A DNA stretch of 64,000 nucleotides from Phyllobacterium sp. YR531 (GTDB lineage: Bacteria; Pseudomonadota; Alphaproteobacteria; Rhizobiales; Rhizobiaceae): positions 124,001 through 188,000 of the forward strand of contig NZ_AKIZ01000035.1 in NCBI RefSeq assembly GCF_000282595.1. Reading direction: 5' to 3'. A model generated the notes under the pieces. That model worked only from the letters and a program-made list of their open reading frames with translations, was not told where the DNA came from and did no database searches. Within the stretch, counting starts at the first letter, position 1; the number at the start of each line of letters is the position of its first letter. This document shows, one piece after another, positions 29,703 to 37,941 of the stretch. The position numbers and the translations under genes are program-made.

Positions 29703-30362
29703 TTGGCAAAAGCTTCAATCTCTCCAGAGAAAATTGCAACGGTGGTATTCGATGACGGGGTGACGTTCTCATTCCCGACCGGCATTGATCCAAAGGCGCC
29801 GAGTACAACTGAAAACTGGCATTACTACGAAGTGAACAGAAAAATGCCGACAGTTATCGCGAGTAACAGTCAGTGGGCTCCGGCCAGGGTCATGGCAAAG
29901 TATCGTTTCGAACTTCAAGATGTATGGATGGCGCTGCGGGATTACCCGGCGCTTGAGTATACAAATAGTGGGAAAGCCGACGATATGGGAGATCCTGTCA
30001 AGACAGGAGATGTCACGCAAGTGGATCTTTTTGGGCCTGTCGTGCACATTGTAGATGATGCGAAAATGGTGCTTATCAACAAGACACTGCCATCGCATAC
30101 CCTTCACGAAGGGTTTGTTGCCAGGCATATTTATGCCGTGTCGCCTCACGTCATACAGTTGAACAGTGTTGGATTTGGTGTTGGTGCCTATGCCAGAATA
30201 AATGAGTTTGGGTCTCAACCGGTTTGGGGCAACGTATCAACAAATACAATCCGTACCATAGCATCCAGATATTATAAGCAGAGAACAGGGCAGGACTCAC
30301 TTGTCCTGCCGAAAAATCCGGCATTCGGGTCCATACCAGAAATTTATGACGGACAGCGTTAA
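29703..30362 (+). CDS. Unknown protein downstream of vgrG (candidate T6SS effector)
   Basis: 219-residue soluble protein without signal peptide or membrane helix. No named domain recognised. The C-terminal half has a dense conserved-looking stretch: HEGFVARHIYAVSPHVIQLN, then GFGVGAYARINEFGSQPVWG. I recall similar H-G-x-V-x-R...G-x-G...N-E-x-x-x-x-x-W-G patterns in VgrG-linked proteins of unknown function, but cannot verify this. The start is TTG at 29703, chosen because a GGGGG ribosome-binding site directly follows the previous stop codon. Encoded as the third gene of the vgrG operon, hence the most likely delivered effector. Confidence 0.6.
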   Translation: MAKASISPEKIATVVFDDGVTFSFPTGIDPKAPSTTENWHYYEVNRKMPTVIASNSQWAPARVMAKYRFELQDVWMALRDYPALEYTNSGKADDMGDPVKTGDVTQVDLFGPVVHIVDDAKMVLINKTLPSHTLHEGFVARHIYAVSPHVIQLNSVGFGVGAYARINEFGSQPVWGNVSTNTIRTIASRYYKQRTGQDSLVLPKNPAFGSIPEIYDGQR

Positions 30363-30404
30363 ATTGCTGCTTAATCAATTGGCGACCTATTAATTAGGTG
30401 GGTG

Positions 30405-30437
30405 AACCTTGGAATCACCGGAGATTCCAAGGTTTTG
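30405..30437 (+). terminator. Terminator of the vgrG operon
   Basis: Perfect 12-bp stem AACCTTGGAATC/GATTCCAAGGTT (30405-30416 with 30423-30434), six-base loop, then T's. It ends the vgrG module. Confidence 0.9.
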
Positions 30438-30518
30438 GGACAAATTCCGAGCAGCTTTACCAATGGCGGGCAGCCCGCCGACCACACATTTCTCTAACCG
30501 GCGCCAGAGCCTGCCTTC

Positions 30519-31454
30519 TCAAAGAGTCGGCCTGAACACGCCATTCGCGTCGCGTTTCAGTGGCGCCGTCTGCTTTGCCAGTGGCGCGCCCGGTGCATCA
30601 TTGATGGAAACGCCTTCTTTCCAGTCCGATGGAGCGATGGCGATATAGCGCGCATAGCCGCCTGAACCGCCAAGCGGCTTGGCAAAGCCGATCGTGAGGA
30701 GCGCGCCTGCTTCGGGAACTTTGTCGAGATTGGCAACGCCTTCGGCCTGCGCGAAATCATTGTGTAGAAGCCAATGTTCACCCTCAAGATTGGGCGTGGT
30801 GTCGGTATCGAGCGGCTCATGACCATGGAAAAGGATTTTCCGCTCAAGATGCAGGAATTTCAGAGCATCCAGACTGACGCCGGGGAAAGGCTTTTTGTTG
30901 AACCGTTCTGCATCAGACCATTTCTTGTACCAGTCGGACCTTACGAAAACCACGGAGCCTTCCGGAATCCTGCCATGCCTGGCCTCCCAAGCCTCGATAT
31001 CGTTGATTTGCAGATGATATCCCTCATCGCTTGCCACCTTGCCGCTAATATCAATCACGACGAGTGGACGCACCGCATAGGTCGCTGGCAGGTCACTGAT
31101 AGATGCACCCAGCGGGTTCCAGTGAGAGGGCGGATCAAGCTGCGTCCCGTACTGATCTGTCGTCAAATCATAGGCACTGGCCACAAAGCCGTGTTTCTCA
31201 TAGGTGAATTCTTCGCCAGCCCTGACATAGCCCTCAATGTCCTGCCCGGCCACTGCGGGTTTGAACTTTGCATTTGCAAAACCTGGCCAAACCGGCTGTT
31301 GAGGCTCAAAGGCATGCGTAAGGTCAATATATTTCGACGACTTCAATGTTTCGTCGTAGAAGTTCCACAGGGACGATCCTTCCGCAAATACAAGACATGG
31401 CAGCGATAGCACCCCAAGAAATACAGTGCTCGCAAGAAAATGTTTTATTTTCAT
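30519..31454 (-). CDS. Secreted cyclase-family (kynurenine formamidase-like) hydrolase
   Basis: 311 residues from ATG 31454, which follows GGAGGGATGAG; the longer frame to 31565 lacks support. Signal peptide at 1-25 (FLASTVFLGVLSLPCLVFAE) predicts periplasmic export. The metal-dependent Cyclase (PF04199) domain begins YIDLTHAFEPQQPVWPGF and carries the modified H/D motif GTQLDPPSHW, with RSDWYKKW and GHEPLDTD further on. Family members hydrolyse N-formylkynurenine or related amides and isatin; export and sequence do not identify the substrate. Divergent from the GH92 pair. Confidence 0.82.
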   Translation of the reverse strand: MKIKHFLASTVFLGVLSLPCLVFAEGSSLWNFYDETLKSSKYIDLTHAFEPQQPVWPGFANAKFKPAVAGQDIEGYVRAGEEFTYEKHGFVASAYDLTTDQYGTQLDPPSHWNPLGASISDLPATYAVRPLVVIDISGKVASDEGYHLQINDIEAWEARHGRIPEGSVVFVRSDWYKKWSDAERFNKKPFPGVSLDALKFLHLERKILFHGHEPLDTDTTPNLEGEHWLLHNDFAQAEGVANLDKVPEAGALLTIGFAKPLGGSGGYARYIAIAPSDWKEGVSINDAPGAPLAKQTAPLKRDANGVFRPTL

Positions 31455-31767
31455 CTCATCCCTCCATCTGAAAATTGCTGAGGTAAAAACTACTTCTATT
31501 CGCCAACAGAGCAAGCAAATGTGTGTTCGCGAATGAACGTTTTTGTAGAAACGTCTCGCAGTCATTCTGCGGTTATTGCCGTGTCAGGCTTAGACTTTAG
31601 GTGAATTGACACCTGAACCTCGGAAGAAATAATGAGGGTCAATCTAATCGGTTTAGATCGGCTTGGGGAGGAGCACGATTTGTTTGACGGATCTGCAACC
31701 GATCACGCGCTTAAAGCGCGTTTCTTGATACTTGAAACATTTCAGAAAAATACATTTGGGAGGAACC
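31455..31767. other. Divergent promoter region before the GH92 genes
   Basis: About 310 bases with no gene. ACGCGCTT (31705-31712), one base, AAGCGCGT (31714-31721) form a perfect dyad 46 bases before the first GH92 start; it may be an operator or a leader hairpin. The end of the region contains the first copy of the 74-base repeat that carries the ribosome-binding site. Confidence 0.4.
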
Positions 31768-31820
31768 ATGTTTTTCAAACGCACATTTGTGGCGGTGCTT
31801 CTTGGCACCACCATGCTTGC
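31747..31820 (+). repeat. 74-base direct repeat, copy 1 (ribosome-binding site plus signal peptide)
   Basis: Bases 31747-31820 are identical to 34821-34894. The repeat covers GGGAGGA, the start codon and the first 17-18 codons of both GH92 genes, ending within the lipobox. The flanks diverge at once. Confidence 0.95.
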
Positions 31821-34728
31821 CGGGTGCAAGGGTGAGTCAGACGATAAGAGTTCAGGCGTGCCGCAAGGCACCTTTGATGCGCTGGCGGCCAAGGTCGATC
31901 AGCTGCAGAGCACACCCGAAACATGGTCAGCCACTTTGGCCAGGTTGGAGGAGCGCATTGCAGCGGCGGAAACCGATGCGAAAGGCTTCAAGGCCATGAA
32001 CCTTGAAGTGCTTGTGAAGGATGTGGCTGATCTGAAATCAAAGATGCGGGCGGTGGACGATAATATTGCTGCCCTGCAAGGCCTGCAAACCCGGCTGACT
32101 GCGCTGGATGGCAAGATCGACAAGCTCGAGAAAACCTCTTTGTCACCGGAGGAGCTTGCCAAGGTAAGTGGACTGGACGACCGGCTCAAAACGCTGGGCG
32201 ACGATCTGACAAAGGCGATTGGTACGAAGGCAGAGCTTACCGGACTTGCCGCGCTGGACGCGGAGGTTGCGAAGCTGAAAACCGACAAGGCGAATGCAGC
32301 CGATTTCGGTGCAACACAGAAGTCAGTCGATGACAGGCTGGTAAAGCTCGAGACGGCGGCAAAGGGCAGTGAACGGTCTGTGGCAGATTTCCAGGATCGC
32401 CTTGCCACGCTCGAAGCCGATGTCGAAACAATCCTGCCGGAAGTGCGGAAGGATATTGCAGGCCTGACGAAGTTTGTTAATCCGCTTATTGGATCTGGTC
32501 AGGTTCCAAAGTCCGACACTGGGTCGGGCGAAGATCTGCTCGGCGGCTTCGTCAATCCCGGAGCAAAGGTTCCCTTCGGAATGGTTTCCTGGGGACCTGA
32601 AACAGATTCTATTCCAAATACATGGTCGCCGCGTGGCTATCACTATGAGACGAATGCCATTAATGGATTTCCGATGATCAACCTGAATGGTGTTGGTTGC
32701 GGAACACAAGCGCCATTCAAGGTGCAGCCCGTAGCTAAAGCAACCGATCTGAATGCCACGTTCAGTCACGCGAATGAAACTGCAACGCCCGGCTATTATC
32801 GAGTGCAATTCGACAATGGCATTGAAACAGAGTTGTCCGCCACAACACGTACTGGATCGGGGAAGTTCACGTTTCCGGCTGGTTTCGGTGCTCTTCTCAA
32901 ATTCAATATCAGCAATGCGACTATAGATACGGCAGCGCGCACCATATCCGCTTCAACGTCAGGTGGCGGCTTTTGCGGAAGCCACTCTTATACGATTTAC
33001 TTCCATGCCAAGTTTGATCAACCTTTTACAGCAAACAGTTCAGGGTCTGTCCTGACGTTCACGCCGCAAGCGGGAGCCAAAACCGTTATTGGCATGAAGG
33101 CTGGCGTTTCCTATGTCAGCAAAGCCAATGCCAAGGAAAATCTGGAGGCGGAAAGTGCCTCGCTGACTTTTGACCAAGTGCGCAAGAATGCCGACGATGT
33201 CTGGAACAAGCGCCTTAACAGTATTCAAGTCACAGGTGGGAGTACGGATGACAAGACAAAGTTTTATACCGCACTATACCATACCTTCTTTGCGCCTTCT
33301 GTATACAACGACGTTAATGGTCAGTATCAGAGCTTTGATGGAAAAGGCACCATTGAGAAGGTGGAAGTCGGCCGGACCCATTACACCACTTTTTCAAGTT
33401 GGGATTCCTATCGCTCGCTTGCACCATTACAGGCCTTGCTGGCTCCCAAAGAAGCAAGCGACATGGCGCAATCGCTTGTAAATGACGCCAAACAATGTGG
33501 CGGCGTTTTCCCGATGTGGGTTGATGGCAATTCCAACAGCAATGTTATGCCAGGAGATGGCGCGTCGATCATTGTCGCTCAGAACTATGCTTTTGGTGCA
33601 ACCGGATTTGATACAGCCGCAGCACGGCAGATCATGCTCGACATGGCGCTCGGCAAGAAGACACACTGCCGGGGTGTAGAACCGCTTCCATACGTGAAAA
33701 ATTACATCAAGCATGGCTATCTGGCGATTGGTGAAGGTCCCATGGCCTATGGCGAAAATACTCCCGCCTCAAACACGCTCGAATATGCCAGTACCGACTT
33801 TGCCATATCGCGTTTTCTGACGGCATTGGACAAGAAAAACAGCCAGATTGTTGCTGGCGCTATTACCGATGATGCTGCAAACCTTTTGAAACGCTCAGGA
33901 AACTGGAGCAATCACTTCAATCCGGAATGGCAGAAAGTTACCGGGCAGCCCTACCCGCAATTGCAGCCACGCAACGCTGATGGGACATGGCCAGCTTATG
34001 TAGCAGCTCTTTATCCAAATGGTAAGAAAGCTTACAGGGAAGGCAACGCCGAACAATACACTTACATGATCCCTCATGACATCCGTGGCCTGTTCCGCAT
34101 GCTTGTGAAGGACAAGACATCAGCACCGGATTCCGAGGCAGATGCACTTGCCCGCCTCGACACATTCACAACCCATCTCGCGGGCGGTGAAAAGAAGCCT
34201 TATCTTTGGGTTGGCAATGAACCGTCATTTGCCACACCTTTCATGTATAATTGGACCAGTCAGCCCTATAAGACGCAAGCGCTGGTTCGGAGGGTGCTCA
34301 ACGAACTCTTTGGCAACAATGCTCAAGGGCTGCCAGGCAATGAGGACGAGGGCGCACTTTCCGGTTGGTACGTATGGGCCGCATTGGGACTTTATCCGGA
34401 AATTCTGGCAGAACCCGGATTGACTTTAACCAGCCCGTTATTCTCCAAGGCAACGATATGGCAGGACGATAAACTGCTTGTGAAGCTTACTGCATCAGGC
34501 ACGCCTGCCCAATATGTTCAGAACGTGCAATTGGATGGCAAAGTACATGACAGCACATGGTTGCCAATTGATCTGGCAAAAGGGCCTGTGCGGTTGAACT
34601 TTGAGCTTGGTAATAAGCCCAGCTGCTGGGCTAGCAGCCCGGCTCTGAAGGATGTGCCACCCTCTTTTGCCCCCGATGGGTCACAGACACCACTGCTTCT
34701 GCCAGATGCAAAATGCGCGCTGCCATAA
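31768..34728 (+). CDS. GH92 alpha-mannosidase lipoprotein with coiled-coil stalk (paralog A)
   Basis: 986 residues from ATG 31768 after GGGAGGA. Lipoprotein signal ends LLGTTMLAGC (lipidated Cys20). Residues about 25-235 are a charged heptad-like helical region (VAKLKTDKANAADFGATQKS is typical) predicted as a stalk. The GH92 domain starts FVNPLIGSG at about 245 and includes NLNGVGCG, SSWDSYRSLAPLQALL, VGNEPSFATPFMYNW with the conserved acid Glu, and LPGNEDEGALSGWYVWAALG. GH92 enzymes are Ca2+-dependent exo-alpha-mannosidases, mostly alpha-1,2; linkage here is unproven. Likely anchored in the outer membrane or facing the periplasm. Confidence 0.9.
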   Translation: MFFKRTFVAVLLGTTMLAGCKGESDDKSSGVPQGTFDALAAKVDQLQSTPETWSATLARLEERIAAAETDAKGFKAMNLEVLVKDVADLKSKMRAVDDNIAALQGLQTRLTALDGKIDKLEKTSLSPEELAKVSGLDDRLKTLGDDLTKAIGTKAELTGLAALDAEVAKLKTDKANAADFGATQKSVDDRLVKLETAAKGSERSVADFQDRLATLEADVETILPEVRKDIAGLTKFVNPLIGSGQVPKSDTGSGEDLLGGFVNPGAKVPFGMVSWGPETDSIPNTWSPRGYHYETNAINGFPMINLNGVGCGTQAPFKVQPVAKATDLNATFSHANETATPGYYRVQFDNGIETELSATTRTGSGKFTFPAGFGALLKFNISNATIDTAARTISASTSGGGFCGSHSYTIYFHAKFDQPFTANSSGSVLTFTPQAGAKTVIGMKAGVSYVSKANAKENLEAESASLTFDQVRKNADDVWNKRLNSIQVTGGSTDDKTKFYTALYHTFFAPSVYNDVNGQYQSFDGKGTIEKVEVGRTHYTTFSSWDSYRSLAPLQALLAPKEASDMAQSLVNDAKQCGGVFPMWVDGNSNSNVMPGDGASIIVAQNYAFGATGFDTAAARQIMLDMALGKKTHCRGVEPLPYVKNYIKHGYLAIGEGPMAYGENTPASNTLEYASTDFAISRFLTALDKKNSQIVAGAITDDAANLLKRSGNWSNHFNPEWQKVTGQPYPQLQPRNADGTWPAYVAALYPNGKKAYREGNAEQYTYMIPHDIRGLFRMLVKDKTSAPDSEADALARLDTFTTHLAGGEKKPYLWVGNEPSFATPFMYNWTSQPYKTQALVRRVLNELFGNNAQGLPGNEDEGALSGWYVWAALGLYPEILAEPGLTLTSPLFSKATIWQDDKLLVKLTASGTPAQYVQNVQLDGKVHDSTWLPIDLAKGPVRLNFELGNKPSCWASSPALKDVPPSFAPDGSQTPLLLPDAKCALP

Positions 34729-34820
34729 AAATTGACGCTTGAGTGCCCGTCCAGACCGTTCGAGCGCTTTCAAATCCGGTGCAGCTAAGCCGGATTCATT
34801 CTCACATTTACCATTTCTAT

Positions 34821-34894
34821 AAAATACATTTGGGAGGAACCATGTTTTTCAAACGCACATTTGTGGCGGTGCTTCTTGGCACCACCATGCTTGC
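34821..34894 (+). repeat. 74-base direct repeat, copy 2
   Basis: Identical to 31747-31820, offset 3074 bases. It again includes the ribosome-binding site, start codon and signal peptide of the second GH92 gene. Confidence 0.95.
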
Positions 34895-37800
34895 AGGCTG
34901 CAAGGGGGATTCAGACAACAAGCCCGCCGATACGTCGAGCAAGGCTGACGCAGCCACTGTAGCAGAAATATCGCAAGGCACGTTCACTGCGCTGAATACC
35001 GAGTCGGACAATTCGCGAGGGACCAACAAACAATTTCAGGAACGGATCAACGAACTCAAGAGCGTTGCCGATGCTGATATTGCTGCGCTGCAAGGCCTTC
35101 AAACCCGGCTGACCAAGCTTGATGAGACCATAAGCGAGTTGGAAGCAACCTCTTTGTCAACGGAGGAGCTTGCCAAGGTTCGGGGGCTGGAGGAGCAGTT
35201 AAAATCCCTGAAAGACGACTTTGCAAAGTCGCTTGCTGCCAATGCTGAATTTACCAGCCTCGACAAGCTGAATGAGCAAGTCGCGAGGCTGGAAAATGGC
35301 AAAATCGGCGCGGTTGAATTCAGCGCAACGCACAAAGCTGTTGATGCCAAACTGACAGCTCTGGAGGCAGCGGCAAAGACTGGCGAACTGTCGGTCGCAG
35401 ATATAAAGGATCGCCTTACCAAGCTTGAAGCCGATCTCAAAACACTCCTGCCAGAAGTCCGCGAGGACATCGCCGGACTGACGAAGTTTGTTAATCCGTT
35501 TATTGGTACGACCCTCGCGGAAGTTGCCGAGAAGAATCCCCATTCAGGCAACGTCAATCCTGGCGCACAGACGCCCTTCGGGATGGTTAGTTTTGGCCCT
35601 GATACGCGTGGTAGTAATAACGCTTATGGATATGGCTCCGGTGGCTACCATTACCCTGATAAAGCTATCAAAAATTTCAGCATGACACATCTGAATGGTC
35701 CGGGTTGCCGTGGTCAGGGTGCGGTGGCCATGATGCCAACTGACGATCTGACGAGCTTCGTTCTTACCGGTGCCAATTACAGCCATGCAAATGAAACCGC
35801 CGAACCCGGCTTTTATAAAGTTGCATTTGATAACAATATCGTCAGTGAGTTAACTGCGACAACACGCACAGGCATGGCGCGCTTCAGCTGGCCAGATGCA
35901 ACCAAGGCTGTTTTGGTCATTGATTCAAAGCAGTCCAACAATTTCCGGGTTCCTGCAGGCGGGGACAATGGTTCAACGATTGCTTTGTCGGCAGATCATA
36001 AATCTGTTTCTGGTAAATCCGTGGTCGCCGCATTCTGCGACGGAACATGGCTGAAACCCGTTTATTTTTATGCAACCTTCGATAAGCCGCTCCATGCTGC
36101 CACTAGCTCGGAAAGCAAGGGTGCTGCGCGTTTGCATTTTGATCTCCAGGACACTGAAAAATCCGTACAGGTCAAGATCGGCATTTCCTCGGTTAGCGTC
36201 GAAAATGCCAAATTGAATCTCGAGGCTGAAAACAAGAATCTATCATTCGAGGCGCTGAAAGCGCAGGCTTCAGCGGAATGGAACAAGCGTCTTAATACTA
36301 TTCAAGTCGATTTGGCCAAACCAGATGAACTTGCCAAAGTTTCTGCTGCTCAACTGCCGGCAGCCAAGACCCATCTGACAAAGTTCTACACTGCGCTTTA
36401 TCGCGTTTATAGCGGCCCAACTGTTTATAGTGACGTAAACGGTGAATACCGCAGCATGAAGCAGACGGCTCCTTTCCCAGCGAAGGATGCATTACCTGTT
36501 CGAGCGACAGACAATGTATCCAACTACAAGTTCAAGCTGAATGGTGAGGAGGCCGGTTACAATACCCATTATTCCGGTTTCTCCATGTGGGATACATATC
36601 GTTCGCAGGCGCAACTTATTGCGCTTGTCGCACCAGACGAAGCCAGCGAAATGATGCAGTCGCTCGTCGCCGATGCAAAACAGTGTGGGGCAATACCTCA
36701 TTGGGTAGACGGCAGCGACGATACGATTCCCATGCAGGGTGATCACGGCCCTAATGTTGTGGCCGGCTCCTATGCGTTCGGTGCACGCCATTTCGATATC
36801 GAATCCATGCGCACTTTCATGAAGCAGTCTGCTTTCAAGGATGACAGTGCTTGCAACAACAAACTGAGCGTTGGCCGAAATGATAATATGCCTGTTCTGC
36901 CAACATATAAAAAACTGGGTTACGTTCCAGCGAACTTCCCACAAAGTAATCCATGGCATGCAGGCTCAGCAACTGTGGAAATGGTTACATCAGATCGCTC
37001 GATTGGCGCATTCCTGAAGGCATTACCGACAGCAGCATCGGATAAACTCGAAATCGACGACTTGCTGACAGGGGCTGCAGGCAAAGTGGCTCGCGCCTCC
37101 AATTGGATCAACCTGTTTGATGATACAAAGAAAAAACTTGAGTTGAAAGATTTCAATGGAGCATGGGTGGCATCAGCATCCAAGACGTTCCACGAGTCAA
37201 CGGAAGAGAATTATATCTGGGCGTTCGCCCATGACTGGTCTGCTTTGATTGAAAAACTTGGTGGCAAGAGCGTAGCAATCGACAGGCTGAACAAGCTCTT
37301 TGTTTTTTCGAGCTTCACAGGAACTGAACCAAGCGGCCACCAACTCAATAGCGGCGAAGGCGGAACGACCTTCTACATCGGTAACGAACCCGCATTTCAG
37401 ACTCCGTGGGCGTATAACTGGGCGGGCTCACCGAAACATGCCCAGTATGTCATCCCGATCATCATGAACAAGACCTTTACGACCAATCCAGGTGGTATTC
37501 CCGGCAATGATGATATGGGTGCTACATCCACCTGGTATGTTCTCGCAGCTCTCGGCCTCTATCCCGTCATCCCGTCAGAAGCCGGATTTGCTGTCTCGAC
37601 GCCACAATTCTCCGGCATCAATCTGTGGCTGGGTAATGGCAGGAAACTTCGCATCGAAACGGACAAACAGGCATTGCTTGATGATACCCGTTATATTGAA
37701 CAGATGAAGCTTGATGATGCCGTGTATTCAGGAACATGGCTTCCGCTTGAAAAGATTGCGAAGGGTAGCAAGCTGAGTTTCACACTGTCCAAGCTGACCA

Positions 37801-37904
37801 CAGAATGGGGTGCAGCACCGGAACTTACACCACCCTCCGGACCAAATGCCGATTACAGCAAGGCAACAGCCAAGCCGTTACCCGGCCCGCAAATAATCCA
37901 GTAA
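34842..37904 (+). CDS. GH92 alpha-mannosidase lipoprotein with coiled-coil stalk (paralog B)
   Basis: 1020 residues from ATG 34842; the open frame back to 34743 precedes the ribosome-binding site. Same lipoprotein signal (LLGTTMLAGC) and a similar stalk at about 25-235 (LEATSLSTEELAKVRGLEEQ). GH92 domain starts FVNPFIGTT and contains HLNGPGCRGQG, FSMWDTYRSQAQLIALV, IGNEPAFQTPWAYNW and IPGNDDMGATSTWYVLAALG. Clearly a tandem duplicate of paralog A, but the catalytic domains have diverged substantially, suggesting different mannosyl linkages or aglycones. Follows A by 113 bases; a shared bidirectional terminator lies after it. Confidence 0.9.
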   Translation: MFFKRTFVAVLLGTTMLAGCKGDSDNKPADTSSKADAATVAEISQGTFTALNTESDNSRGTNKQFQERINELKSVADADIAALQGLQTRLTKLDETISELEATSLSTEELAKVRGLEEQLKSLKDDFAKSLAANAEFTSLDKLNEQVARLENGKIGAVEFSATHKAVDAKLTALEAAAKTGELSVADIKDRLTKLEADLKTLLPEVREDIAGLTKFVNPFIGTTLAEVAEKNPHSGNVNPGAQTPFGMVSFGPDTRGSNNAYGYGSGGYHYPDKAIKNFSMTHLNGPGCRGQGAVAMMPTDDLTSFVLTGANYSHANETAEPGFYKVAFDNNIVSELTATTRTGMARFSWPDATKAVLVIDSKQSNNFRVPAGGDNGSTIALSADHKSVSGKSVVAAFCDGTWLKPVYFYATFDKPLHAATSSESKGAARLHFDLQDTEKSVQVKIGISSVSVENAKLNLEAENKNLSFEALKAQASAEWNKRLNTIQVDLAKPDELAKVSAAQLPAAKTHLTKFYTALYRVYSGPTVYSDVNGEYRSMKQTAPFPAKDALPVRATDNVSNYKFKLNGEEAGYNTHYSGFSMWDTYRSQAQLIALVAPDEASEMMQSLVADAKQCGAIPHWVDGSDDTIPMQGDHGPNVVAGSYAFGARHFDIESMRTFMKQSAFKDDSACNNKLSVGRNDNMPVLPTYKKLGYVPANFPQSNPWHAGSATVEMVTSDRSIGAFLKALPTAASDKLEIDDLLTGAAGKVARASNWINLFDDTKKKLELKDFNGAWVASASKTFHESTEENYIWAFAHDWSALIEKLGGKSVAIDRLNKLFVFSSFTGTEPSGHQLNSGEGGTTFYIGNEPAFQTPWAYNWAGSPKHAQYVIPIIMNKTFTTNPGGIPGNDDMGATSTWYVLAALGLYPVIPSEAGFAVSTPQFSGINLWLGNGRKLRIETDKQALLDDTRYIEQMKLDDAVYSGTWLPLEKIAKGSKLSFTLSKLTTEWGAAPELTPPSGPNADYSKATAKPLPGPQIIQ

Positions 37905-37909
37905 AAAGA

Positions 37910-37939
37910 AAAAGGGCCGCCTAAATAGCGGCCCTTTTG
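37910..37939. terminator. Bidirectional terminator between GH92-B and the RTX gene
   Basis: AAAAGGGCCGC (37910-37920) pairs with GCGGCCCTTTT (37928-37938) across a seven-base loop; A-run and T-run on either side let it work for both convergent genes. Confidence 0.9.
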
Positions 37940-37941
37940 CT

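Noticed and set aside
34318-34360. Possible loss of a catalytic Asp in GH92 paralog A (GNEDEG instead of GNDDMG)
   Set aside because: As I recall, GNED is also found in active GH92 enzymes, and the second Asp and the GNEP Glu are kept, so I do not call it inactive.
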